Assembly: GCA_009746045.1 (NCBI GenBank)
Contig: RPFO01001844.1
Span: 1-30,769, forward strand
DNA length: 30,769 nt
Direction of reading: 5' to 3'
Origin: Mesostigma viride
Taxonomy: Eukaryota > Streptophyta > Mesostigmatophyceae > Mesostigmatales > Mesostigmataceae
The notes under the pieces are model-generated. The model saw only the letters and a list, made by a program, of their open reading frames with translations. It was not told where the DNA came from and did no database searches. The translations under genes and the position numbers were made by a program. Each line of letters starts with the position of its first letter. The first letter of the stretch is position 1. Of the stretch, positions 18,133 through 26,083 are shown piece by piece.

Positions 18133-18707
18133 TTCATACACCCGTTTGCTCACCATAGTCACCAGCATCTTTGTTAAAACAATAAGTAGATGCATACAGA
18201 CAGGTAGCGGTTACAGAACCGCTATTAAGAACTCCTTAGGCATGGCTCGCGATTACCCGCGCAGACCAGGCCACCAAAGAGGGTGGGTGGGTGGGACAAG
18301 AAAAAAGACCACAACAATGTCACTACGCCGCCAAAGTAGTCAAACTGCCCTAGCACGGGGCTGACATCAGCAACCGAGCTTAACTTAACACGCCAACCTG
18401 AGAATGTAGCGACACCTACCGTACCACAAAAACAACAACCAATCAAATACCCTTTCCGAAAGGTTCTAATTATCATTCAACAAACCGGTTCAACAAACCC
18501 GGCCCTGTCAAACTTTAAGCATAAGATTGTTTCGAGATTGTAGCACAATAGGGCCACTGCCCCTACTAACAATTCCAGGTCGCCAGCCATTAGCCAAATC
18601 CGGTTACATCTGCCAAACCCGCCCGGTTCAGCCGACCATCCAGGCGGCTCCCGTGAGCGGCCTTATTCCCCGCCTCACTTCGAGAAACTCTTTTCAAAGA
18701 AATCCGA
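18133..18707. repeat. Non-array insert of about 575 bp within the AT-rich array
   Basis: Compared with other periods, which read AAAATCAAGTCAGCAGAG, the array is split between AAAATCAA and GTCAGCAGAG by about 575 bp, with no obvious target duplication. The insert starts with a diverged inverted copy of the ubiquitin-like piece (18150-18204), a perfect hairpin (TAGCGGTT, 18205-18212, with AACCGCTA, 18217-18224), and a GGGT microsatellite near 18281. The rest is unique, of intermediate composition, with no convincing gene. It may be an old, inverted relative of part of the GC-rich unit or a captured fragment. Confidence 0.55.
18150..18204 (+). pseudogene. Diverged inverted ubiquitin-like fragment
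   Basis: The + strand reads TIVTSIFVKTISRCIQT, aligned without gaps to KTSIFIKTISGSIHVT of the GC-rich unit copies, and closer to ubiquitin in IFVKT. Several changes are silent or conservative (TTC/TTT, ATT/GTT), but Gly to Arg alters the turn. There is no ATG nearby, so this is a fragment. Confidence 0.4.
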
Positions 18708-19426
18708 GTCAGCAGAGAAACGGTTCCTCTTGACTTGGACTTTAATTAAAATTAATGTCTATAAATCATGTCGAGAAGAAGAAACATACACATGATAACA
18801 TATTGATCAGAATACACATGATAACATAGTCAAGAAAATTTTGCCATAGCTTCCGCAGCTCGACAAAGTAAGAAGAAAATTTTGCCATAGCTTCCGTAGC
18901 TCGACAAAGTAATAGATGTCCTAGTGGATACGAAGCCAACTAAAAAAGAAGACTTGGACTTGGATGGAAACAATTCTAATACCATACTAGGCTTTTGTCA
19001 TGCCAAAACAATCCATCTTAATGTCAAGAAAAAGAAACACATATGTGATGATGAGGTCAAGAAAATTTCGCCATAGCTTCCGCAGCTTGATGGAGTAAAA
19101 AGAAAATTTTGTCAACAATCTAATGAAACATATAAAAAGAAGAAACAATGTGATGATGAGGTCAAAGAAGACTTGGACTTTCAATAAATTAATGTTTATA
19201 AATCATGTTGAGAAGAAGAAACATACGCACGATAACATAGTCAAGAAAATTTTGCCATAGCTTCCGCTGCTCAACAAAGTAAGAAGAAAATTTTGCATAG
19301 CTTCCGTAGCTCGACAAAGTAACAGATGTCATAGTCGATACGAAGCCAACTAAAAAAGTCTTGTCGCAATAAAATCAAGTCAGCAGAGAAACGGTTCCTC
19401 TTGACTTGGACTTTAATTAAAATTAA
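18708..19426. repeat. AT-rich satellite-like array, segment III
   Basis: Array resumes exactly where it was split. The marker is at 19023. It ends inside AAAATTAATGTC-type sequence where the GC-rich unit begins with TCGGGG at 19427. Confidence 0.85.
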
Positions 19427-20808
19427 TCGGGGTTCTTTGAACGGAGTTTCTTCTATACGTGAATGCGGGAACAAGAGGCCGCTGGATGAGCGGCTTATAG
19501 GTCGTAGTGTTTACTCGTAGCTGTTTGGCTAGAGCTTTTGTGATTAGTAGATGCAGTATAGTGCATGGTTGATAAATGAATTAAATAAAATGTGCGTTCC
19601 GCGCTTGGGTTGATTATACCCGGGCGGAACGGGGCGTGAGGTGCAGTGCCCCTGAAAAGAACAACCTACGCATTATGTAATACTAGCCGTGCAGATTCGG
19701 GATATTCTACCCCCGGTCTGTACGGTTAGCGTCTTACTAGCATCCACTAAACATAAGGGTTTAATGACGTCAGTTAGCTAGGGATAAGGGAGGTTCTGCG
19801 ACTAAAAGCCGCTCTGGCTGGTTTTGTCGGCCTCTTTCTTTGCTCGTTGTCGTTTCGGCGGCAGCCGCAGCTATGGGTGCTGCGGAGCAAAATCCCAAAA
19901 GCACTGGTTGCACTGGCCACTTGGCCAGTGGTGAGACTTCCAGTTGTTAACCGGCCAGGCGTAGTTCCTCGCCCGGTTAACTAAAAGAAAAGAAAATGAT
20001 TACCTCCGGTCCGCACCTTTTCCCCAGCTTGGGGTCTTTGGTGGGCCGGATGCCGTGACAGGTGCTCAACTGTCGCTTGGTCGGCCCAGTGCGCGAGCTG
20101 GTGCTCCGTACCTGGGGATGCTTGCACCCCGGGTTGGAGCCGGATGGCTGGCACTGGCGACCCGTGTCTCGGTCCGCGGCCTGCGGCTTTTTCTTCGGAA
20201 AATGCTGCTGGCCAGCAAACTTTGCAATTGCCTTCCGCCGAGGGGGGGTGGTTGGGGCTGGGGACGGCGATGAGAAAAGCGCCTAAGCTAGAAATTTTTT
20301 CCCCACGCATAGAAACCTCGGGGGGAATGCGGTCTTGGCTGAACGGACTCTCGTTCAGCCAGGTGCCTGGGGCTGTGGCCTCGGGCATCCGGGCTGGCGG
20401 GGCCTGGGCTAGGTCCACGTTTTTTCTCGAAGCACCCCGGGTCTATGGGGAGACGGCCATAGCGGTACCGACTCGGGGCCCCGAGAGGGGTCATGATAGG
20501 CTGGCCGTGCGCAATCGCAGTGCAAATGCGCTGGGCCTTTTTGGGCCTGGCCATGCATCCACAGCCGCCGGGCACACGCTTCCCGATGTGGGGGGGCTCC
20601 CGTTTTGCGGCAGGGCGGTCACTTGTGACAACGAGCAAGGTGGAGTGCGGCTTCAAGGGAAAGCCAGGGCGGGGGTGATTGGGCAACGTACTTCATGAAG
20701 GGCCTTGAACGGCGTGCCTCCGGGCATGTCAATTAGTGTCACATGTATGCTTCCACTTATTGTTTTAATGAAGATGCTGGTTTTTGTGGGAGCTACGTGG
20801 GACATGAA
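19427..20808. repeat. GC-rich tandem unit, copy 5 (1382 bp)
   Basis: Complete unit about 4.4 kb away from the first group. It has a few private substitutions (for example TTATACCC for TTAAACCC and CATTATGT for CATTATTT), so it diverged before or independently of the 11798-14981 group. Confidence 0.87.
20692..20805 (-). pseudogene. Ubiquitin-like N-terminal fragment, copy 4
   Basis: Same piece at the end of the GC-rich unit that starts at 19427. ATG at 20805-20803 and donor GTACGT after 20692. Confidence 0.45.
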
Positions 20809-21103
20809 TCGGGGTTCTTTGAACGGAGTTTCTTCTATACGTGAATGCGGGAACAAGAGGCCGCTGGATGAGCGGCTTATAGGTCGTAGTGTTTACTCGT
20901 AGCTGTTTGGCTAGAGCTTTTGTGATTAGTAGATGCAATATAGTGCATGGTTGAAAAATGAATTAAATAAAATGTGCGTTCCGCGCTTGGGTTGATTATA
21001 CCCGGGCGGAACGGGGCGTGAGGTGCAGTGCCCCTGAAAAGAACAACCTACGCATTATTTAATACTAGCCGTGCAGATTCGGGATATTCTACCCCCGGAC
21101 TGT
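20809..21103. repeat. GC-rich tandem unit, copy 6, truncated
   Basis: The first ~295 bp of the unit, cut after ACCCCCGG. It switches to AT-rich array at ATCATGTCGAG. Confidence 0.85.
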
Positions 21104-21385
21104 ATCATGTCGAGAAGAAGAAACATACACATGATAACATATTGATCAGAATACACATGATAACATAGTCAAGAAAATTTTGCCATAGCTTCCGCAGCTC
21201 GACAAAGTAAGAAGAAAATTTTGCCATAGCTTCCGTAGCTCGACAAAGTAACAGATGTCCTAGTGGATACGAAGCCAACTAAAAAAGAAGACTTGGACTT
21301 GGATGGAAACAATTCTAATACCATACTAGGCTTTTGTCATGCCAAAACAATCCATCTTAACCAATGAATTCAGATAAATTTTCAC
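21104..21385. repeat. AT-rich satellite-like array, segment IV
   Basis: Last part of the array, with two ~41-bp motifs and the GACTTGGACTTGGATGG phrase. It leads directly into exon 3 of the putative upstream gene part, so on the - strand it is the start of that gene's third intron. Confidence 0.75.
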
Positions 21386-22089
21386 CTTTGAGATACTCTT
21401 CTCCGTCCTTGACGCTGTCGATTCGCTTCGTCTCGTTGATGTCTGCGAAAACAAAAGTACTCATTAATGCAATATGAAAAGACAAAAAAATTCCACATAA
21501 CTGCCATGAAAAGCATGAAAAGCGTAAGCTCCGCATCACATGCTAAGGATGAAAAGCGTTGTCATACGAAAAAGAAGACTCGGACTTTACAGAAAACATA
21601 ATCTCACCTCAGAAGTTCTTCCCCTTCGTCGTTTCTCCTCGTGATCTCCAAGTGGCGCTCGCTGAGAAAGTCTTCGTCTTCTTCGTTTCTCCTCGCAATT
21701 TCTAATTGATGCTGCCTGTAATAACAGGCATCATTCGAGTAAGATAAGACGTCAAGCGATTTTTCAAACAAAGGACTCTGAAAAAAGGGTTCGGCGTCTT
21801 TGAAACTCGCGATTTCTAACTGACGCTCCCTACAAAAGCCGCAAAAAGTTCGTCATTTGATGAGGAAGATAATATGAGTTGAGCAAGATAATATGAGTCG
21901 CTTGATGAAGATCATAGCAACAACTAACCTTCGTCTCTGTTGTCTTTGTACGTTTTGTTGATGTCGCTGCACACGTTGCCGACTAAATCTATTTTGTCTC
22001 TCCCGTAACAGTTGGTTTATTTCTAGATGTTGTCGTGATTGTCTTCTTCTTTCTATCCTTAATCTACGACTCTCTCTGCTATTTTCCAT
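21386..22089 (-). CDS. Putative 5' exons 1-3 of a Helitron-type gene (basic, Arg/Gln-rich)
   Basis: Exon 1 is 22089-21929 (ATG at 22089), exon 2 21829-21608, exon 3 21442-21386. Introns of 99 and 165 nt have donors AAG|GTTAGT and GAG|GTGAGA and acceptors TTTTGTAG|G and TTTTCGCAG|A. Both, and the donor after exon 3 (CAAAG|GTGAA), are phase 2. The joined product is basic and repetitive: RRQSRQHLEINQLLRERQ in exon 1, then ERQLEIAS, RQHQLEIARRNEEDEDFL and ERHLEITRRND in exon 2, and RDEANRQRQGRRRVSQ in exon 3. Such RQ-rich N-termini precede the cysteine finger in many Helitron proteins. Splicing to the acceptor at 10768 keeps the Rep-helicase frame across an intron of about 10.6 kb. I see the exons and phases; the long-range joining is inference. 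Confidence 0.5.
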
Positions 22090-22471
22090 CTATGTCATCT
22101 GTCTCAGCAATTGAAATCTCCGACAATATTCTCCTTGTCTAACATCTTCTTCCTCATAAGCGACGAGCTTCCCGTGGCCCGTAAGACAAATCGCCATTGC
22201 CTATCGGTCAATTTGCAGTCGTCATGCAGTGCGTTTATCGGTCTTGAGTCACCATACGCGAATAGACTGGAAACTTCGTGACTTGAATGAAACGCAAGAT
22301 ATTGTACAGGCCACAGGACGGCCGATGGTTTTTCGTATGGTTAGAGATACAGACAGTTGCAAAATCCTAAACCGCAACTTTCGACGACTTAGAAAATTTA
22401 GTCAGCTTCAAACCGAACGTCTATTGGCCCCTTTCAAGAGCACCTGCACGGATCGAAGACGGAAAATTTGT
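22090..22471. other. Non-coding flank with a second Helitron-like 5' end
   Basis: Upstream of the putative exon 1. On the - strand, from 22347, it reads A then TCTCTAACCATACGAAAAA and CCATCGG, closely related to the 5' end at 23211. A short + strand frame (22229-22477) shows no domain and no support. The promoter of the - strand gene should lie here, but I cannot point to a convincing TATA box. Confidence 0.4.
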
Positions 22472-22798
22472 GCGTAGTTGGTCGAACTTTCACGTCTTGA
22501 TCATGACCCAGTTTCGGTCAGCCAACCTACGACGATCGTCGTAGGTTGGTACATGGCTAGCGGCCACGTTCTGGTCTGAGCACGGATTGTGGCGGCCGTT
22601 GGTCGAAGTTTCACGTCTTGATCAAGACCCAGTTTCGGTGAGCCTGTCAGAAAGTTTGGTCAGTTTCGCGCGTAGTTGGTCGAAGTTTCACGTCTTGATC
22701 ATGACCCAGTTTCGCTCAGCCAACCTACGACGATCGTCGTAGGTTGGTACATGGCTAGCGGCCACGTTCTGGTCTGAGCACGGATTGTGGCGGCCGTA
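22472..22798. repeat. Tandem repeat of 198 bp with perfect 28-bp palindromes
   Basis: GCGTAGTTGGTCGAA starts at 22472 and 22670, giving one full unit and a ~129-bp second copy. A partial internal copy begins at about 22599. Each unit holds a perfect 28-bp palindrome (22522-22549 and 22720-22747), half-site CCAACCTACGACGA. The phrase GACCCAGTTTCGGT recurs at about 22506, 22625 and 22850, with a GACCCAGTTTCGCT variant at 22703. Confidence 0.85.
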
Positions 22799-23211
22799 AG
22801 ACAAAAGTGTAAGACAAAAGCCGTCAATCCGACCGTCACTCTAGTAGACGACCCAGTTTCGGTGAGCCGACAGGTGGCAAGGCGTTATAGATCTACCAAC
22901 TACGCTCCAGTCAAGCTCGATCGATTCGCTAACGTCAAAATGTCGCGTGACGACTTTAAAGCCATTAAAGATTTCAGCGAGTGAACGCCAATCGTATCCC
23001 ACTGCACCAACGCGCTCCGTCCGCCGCCCAAGATACGCCGTCTTCCGTCTAACCACGCACGGAAGCCTGTACGATCTCCAAATTCCGTCGACTTGCGCCC
23101 AACGGGAAAAGGCGAAAAGGACACCCGTCGATCACGAGTTGATCACTGAATTCCGTAAAAAACTACGGCGTACGGGCCACAGGATGCCCGATGGTTTTTA
23201 ATATAGTTAGA
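22799..23211. other. 5'-terminal region of the large Helitron
   Basis: Ends (on the - strand, begins) with TCTAACTATATTAAAAACC, preceded by A. It carries the CCGACCGTCACTCTAGTAG phrase shared with 4983-5001. Short frames on both strands (22787-22984, 22947-23201) have no domain that I recognise. Confidence 0.4.
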
Positions 23212-23214
23212 TAA

Positions 23215-24078
23215 CAAGCTTAAGGGGGGGGATGCTTCGCATCCCCCCCCAAAAGAAGCCGTAAAGAAGCCGTAGTCGACGGAGTTTCGATGCGTTGAAC
23301 TGGGAAAATTGATTGAGAGCTTCTGGGAGTTTTTGCTTTCTGATTGCGATACGGAAGATTTCGGTCGAGATTTCGTTCAGTTTGTTTTTTCAAGTACCCG
23401 TAAATCGATAGGAGCAAAAGAAGTCAAAGATGAGTTGACAACTTGTAGATACGGAATCTTCTGAATAAATGAGAGAAAGAAATGTCGTCAAGGCCGGGTG
23501 CATCTGTATGGAGCGTGTGTTGCGGTGAGTGGAGATAGCTGATGCATCGTTGAGTAGTGGCGGTGTTGTTTTCCTGTGTTTCTCAGTCGTTGTGGCTTCG
23601 GAGTCTGTGTTTCTTGAGCCTTCGAGTTGTGTATCAGTTTGAGACGATCGTTTTGTCCTGTACTGGATTTTATTTCGCGGACCAGTGCTGGAGTTCAAGA
23701 ACGATCGCTTAAGATTTTCTCTCTTTGGCATGGTCGATGATCGGTAAGCAACGCAATTTTCATCTGTCGCAATTCAGATTTCTTTTTATTATCATCATGA
23801 GCTTTTCGCATTTTGAGCTTCGTGGAACATTCATGGGTGGTGGCAAGACGTATGTTCGCAGGGGGGGGAGTAGTAGCCGGAATGAAGAATATTTCGGTCT
23901 TTTGGTTGTTGATGCAAACACGGATGTGAAAATTTGCGGGTCAAACTGGGCAATGGATAGCGAGATTCAAGAAATGCTTTCTGGCAAGTCATATTCGATC
24001 AGTGGTAATTATTTCCGTCAAGAAGACAATAAGTATTTTTCCAGGTAAGCTTTTAATGGTTTTAGTCGTCTTGGCATT
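23215..24078 (-). mobile_element. 3'-terminal part of a second Helitron copy, interrupted by a retrotransposon
   Basis: Matches 2856-3713 closely: same CTTG end, same hairpin (stem 23224-23235 with 23239-23250, 12 bp, loop TTC), same AAGAAGCCGTA doublet, and the same RPA exon 1. It lies 3 bp from the 5' end of the first Helitron, so the two are head to tail. Identity stops at about 24078, where the LTR-like repeat starts. Confidence 0.7.
23797..24044 (+). pseudogene. RPA1-like protein, exon 1 (copy 2), intact frame but gene interrupted
   Basis: An 82-codon exon from ATG 23797 to CAG|GTAAGC at 24045. It encodes the first OB fold (EEYFGLLVVDANTDVKICG, then MLSGKSYSISGNYF). Unlike copy 1 its frame is open (GGTGGTGGC where copy 1 has one base fewer). 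The intron is interrupted 34 bases in by the retrotransposon, and no exon 2 follows in the window. Confidence 0.65.
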
Positions 24079-24992
24079 TGTTGCGTCGCGTAACAATTCG
24101 TTGTAGTTACGGACGTAAATTAGGTCCTTGGCCTCGGTTGTTCCTAGGTTTACGTGTAGTTCTAGCTGGGACACGATTGTCCTCGTAACAGTACCGTGGT
24201 ACATTGGGTGCCCTCGGGCGCCGCGCCGCGTACTTTATTAGTGGTCCTTATCCTTTGGTAGCATGTAGTGGACCGGCGTGCATCTGTGCACCTGCCTGTG
24301 TTTCTGTGTTTCTGTAGGCGAGGGCCACGTCGGCCCGAGCCTGTTGGACCGTTGGCGACCATTTATGCACGTTCCACTCCTTGTGTGGTCACTCGGCGTG
24401 TGTTAAATGAATTAACACATATTAGCTTGGGTCATGGCAGTGTAGTTGTGTTTCCTTCCTCTATTCCTGGAGTAAACGGGTTTGACTAAATGGCTTATGG
24501 CGTATTACAGTAGCACATACGTTAATGCACTGAGATCTGGATCGTCTCGTTCGTCTTTCGCTAGGGGTTTAACTAGAGGCGGCCTTACTAGTCTAGGTAG
24601 CATTAGGCCAGGTAGAGGTAGAGGTGGCGGTAGAAGTTCGAGACGTAACAATGGACTCGGAGGAATTTTAGATAGAGAGCGAGACGACGATCCCCTGCAA
24701 CATACGTCATTGAATCAACCCTTCCGCGTCCGGGAAAATGAAGACGACACCTACTTGACAGGTAATGGGCGGGTCGCCTGCAAGCTGGGGGGGTAGTGCT
24801 GCCCGATTCGGGACACGCCCATCCTAGAAGATAGACCTGCTTGAAGCGGAAAATCCTTTTATAGATAGCTCCTTTTCCTCGTTTTGTTTTCCTGAGCAAT
24901 GTTGCTTACTGTCGTAGATAGGTGATGGTTTTGGTTCTACGGTAGAGAGACGACTAGCGTCTCGTAGATTACACTTTTCTGCATCTTGCCTG
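24079..24992 (+). repeat. LTR-like direct repeat 1 (914 bp)
   Basis: Begins TGTTGCGTCGCGTAACAATT and runs to TTGCCTG. It holds inverted repeats TGTGTTAA / TTAACACA (24399-24406, 24412-24419) and GAGACG / CGTCTC (24947-24963), and a TATA-like TTTTATAGATAG at 24857. A canonical CA end is not clear; TGCA at 24980-24983 is an alternative boundary. One extra base relative to repeat 2 near 24482 breaks the long frame. Confidence 0.65.
24497..24796 (+). CDS. Small RG-rich ORF in LTR-like repeat 1
   Basis: A 99-codon frame from ATG 24497. It is Ser/Gly/Arg-rich in the middle (SGSSRSSFARGLTRGGL, then RPGRGRGGGRSSRRNNG) and acidic afterwards (RERDDDPLQHTSLNQPFR), ending CKLGG. The RG-rich part resembles RNA-binding tails. 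No catalytic motif. It is conserved in repeat 2 with few changes, which partly reflects recent duplication. It could be non-coding LTR sequence that happens to be open. Confidence 0.35.
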   Translation: MAYYSSTYVNALRSGSSRSSFARGLTRGGLTSLGSIRPGRGRGGGRSSRRNNGLGGILDRERDDDPLQHTSLNQPFRVRENEDDTYLTGNGRVACKLGG

Positions 24993-25191
24993 TGTTACGT
25001 CGCGTAACAATTCGTTGTAGTTACGGACGTAAATTAGGTCTTTTGCCTCGGTTGTCCCTAGGTTTACGTGTAGCTCCTACCGGGACACTTTTGTCCTCGT
25101 AACAGTACTGTGGTACATTGGGTGCCTTTGGGCGCCGCGCCGCGTACTTTACTAGTGGTCCTTATCCTTTGGTAGAATGTAGTGGACCAGC

Positions 25192-25701
25192 GTGCATCTG
25201 TATCTGTGCCGGTGCATCTGTAGGCGAGGGCCATGTCGGCCCGAGCGTGTTGGACCGTTGGTGACCATTTATGCACGTTCTACCCCTCGTGTGTGCACTC
25301 GGCGTGTGTTAAATGAATTAACACATATAGGCTTGGGTCACGGCAGTGTAGTTGTGTTTCCTTCCTCTATTCCTGGAGTAAACGGGTTGTGTAAATGGCT
25401 TATGGCGTATTATAGCAACACTTACGTTAATGCATTGAGATCTGGATCGTCTCGTTCGTCTTTCGCTAGGGGTTTAACTAGAGGCGGCTTGACTAGTTTA
25501 GGTAGCATCAGGCCAGGTAGAGGTAGAGGTAGTGGTAGATACCCGAGGCGTAACAATGGTATCGGAGGAATTTTAGGTAGAGAGCGAGACGACGATCCCC
25601 TGCAACATACGTCATTGAATCAACCCTTCCGCGTCCGGGAAAATGAAGACGACACCTACTTGACAGGTAATGGGCGGGTCGCCTGCAAGCTGGGGGGGTA
25701 G
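25192..25701 (+). CDS. RG-rich ORF in LTR-like repeat 2, longer open frame
   Basis: Same ORF as in repeat 1 (ATG at 25402, ending at 25701), but here the frame is open further upstream to about 25192, where it begins with GTG rather than ATG. The upstream part contains cysteines and arginines (LCRCICRRGPCRPERVG) and continues into the RG-rich part without a break. The 1-nt difference from repeat 1 means only one of the two has the long frame. Function unknown. Confidence 0.35.
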   Translation: MHLYLCRCICRRGPCRPERVGPLVTIYARSTPRVCTRRVLNELTHIGLGHGSVVVFPSSIPGVNGLCKWLMAYYSNTYVNALRSGSSRSSFARGLTRGGLTSLGSIRPGRGRGSGRYPRRNNGIGGILGRERDDDPLQHTSLNQPFRVRENEDDTYLTGNGRVACKLGG

Positions 25702-25761
25702 TGCTGCCCGATTCGGGACACGCCCTGCCTAGAAGATAGACCTGCTCGAAGCGGAAAATCC

Positions 25762-25773
25762 TTTTATAGATAG
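25762..25773 (+). promoter_or_regulatory. TATA-like element of the 5' LTR
   Basis: TTTTATAGATAG about 125 bp before the end of the repeat, present at the matching place in repeat 1 (24857-24868). The position would allow a transcript start in the last ~110 bp of the LTR. Prediction from motif and position only. Confidence 0.3.
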
Positions 25774-25898
25774 CTCCTTTTCCTCGTTTTGTTTTCTTGA
25801 GACATGTGGCCTACTGTCGTAGATAGGTGATGGTTTTGGTTCTACGTTAGAGAGACGACTAGCGTCTCGTAGATTACACTTTTCTGCATTCTTGCCTG

Positions 25899-26083
25899 CG
25901 TTGTATTTAGACGACCCATCGCCAGACGCAGAATTCTTGAAACCGGATACTTACGACCACCTGGCGCTGGAAACCTCGTCCCTGCGTGCGTCGTCAATCT
26001 GGTTCGGTTTCAGACACCCGAGATAAGTCGCCTTCTCCTCGTTCTCCTTATTTGACTACTCAAGACCTACCAGGTGCGTTAAC
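25899..26083 (+). other. Retrotransposon leader with a possible splice donor
   Basis: Non-coding leader between the LTR-like repeat and the first ORF. It ends with CAG|GTGCGT at 26071-26079, a good 5' splice site a few bases before the ATG at 26084. Pyrimidine-rich acceptors CTTTTAG (AG at 26510-26511) and GCTTTCAG (AG at 26580-26581) lie between the first ORF and gag, so splicing could skip the first ORF and give gag mRNA. Confidence 0.4.

Larger units (their letters stand above)
2856..23211 (-). mobile_element. Putative giant Helitron (about 20.4 kb), 5' end on the right
   Basis: Rolling-circle element inferred from four things. (1) A Rep-PIF1 helicase ORF on the - strand (10811 to 5502). 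(2) A perfect 11-bp hairpin (2866-2876 with 2880-2890) a few bases inside a 3' end that reads CTTG then T on the - strand. The same end recurs at 23215, and identity between the copies stops just outside it. (3) A 5' end reading A then TCTAACTATATTAAAAACC on the - strand at 23211, typical of Helitron 5' ends. (4) No terminal inverted repeats or target duplication. CTTG differs from the usual CTRR. The cargo is an RPA-like gene, large repeat arrays and possible extra exons. Alternative: a nest of two or more related elements, since partial extra termini exist at 4955 (3'-like) and 22347 (5'-like). Confidence 0.55.
24993..25898 (+). repeat. LTR-like direct repeat 2 (about 906 bp)
   Basis: Begins TGTTACGTCGCGTAACAATT directly after repeat 1 and ends at TTGCCTG before CGTTGTATTTAG. 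Same internal hairpins and TATA-like element. It directly precedes the leader, so it is the candidate functional 5' LTR. I could not identify a primer-binding site starting TGG right after it. Confidence 0.65.

Noticed and set aside
11041-19184. Recurring Phe/Leu-rich ~60-90-codon ORFs on the - strand in the AT-rich array
   Set aside because: They recur only because the array repeats, start mostly at non-ATG codons, and have low-complexity composition.
12426-20698. ORFs of 132-214 codons in the GC-rich units
   Set aside because: Reading frames change between near-identical copies with G-run length, and frames are open on both strands, so coding is unlikely.
10826-21385. CRISPR array
   Set aside because: Repeats are not short, evenly spaced and identical with unique spacers; this is a eukaryotic satellite-like array.
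22229-23201. Short ORFs near the Helitron 5' end
   Set aside because: They share repeat-derived phrases with one another and show no domain or conserved start.
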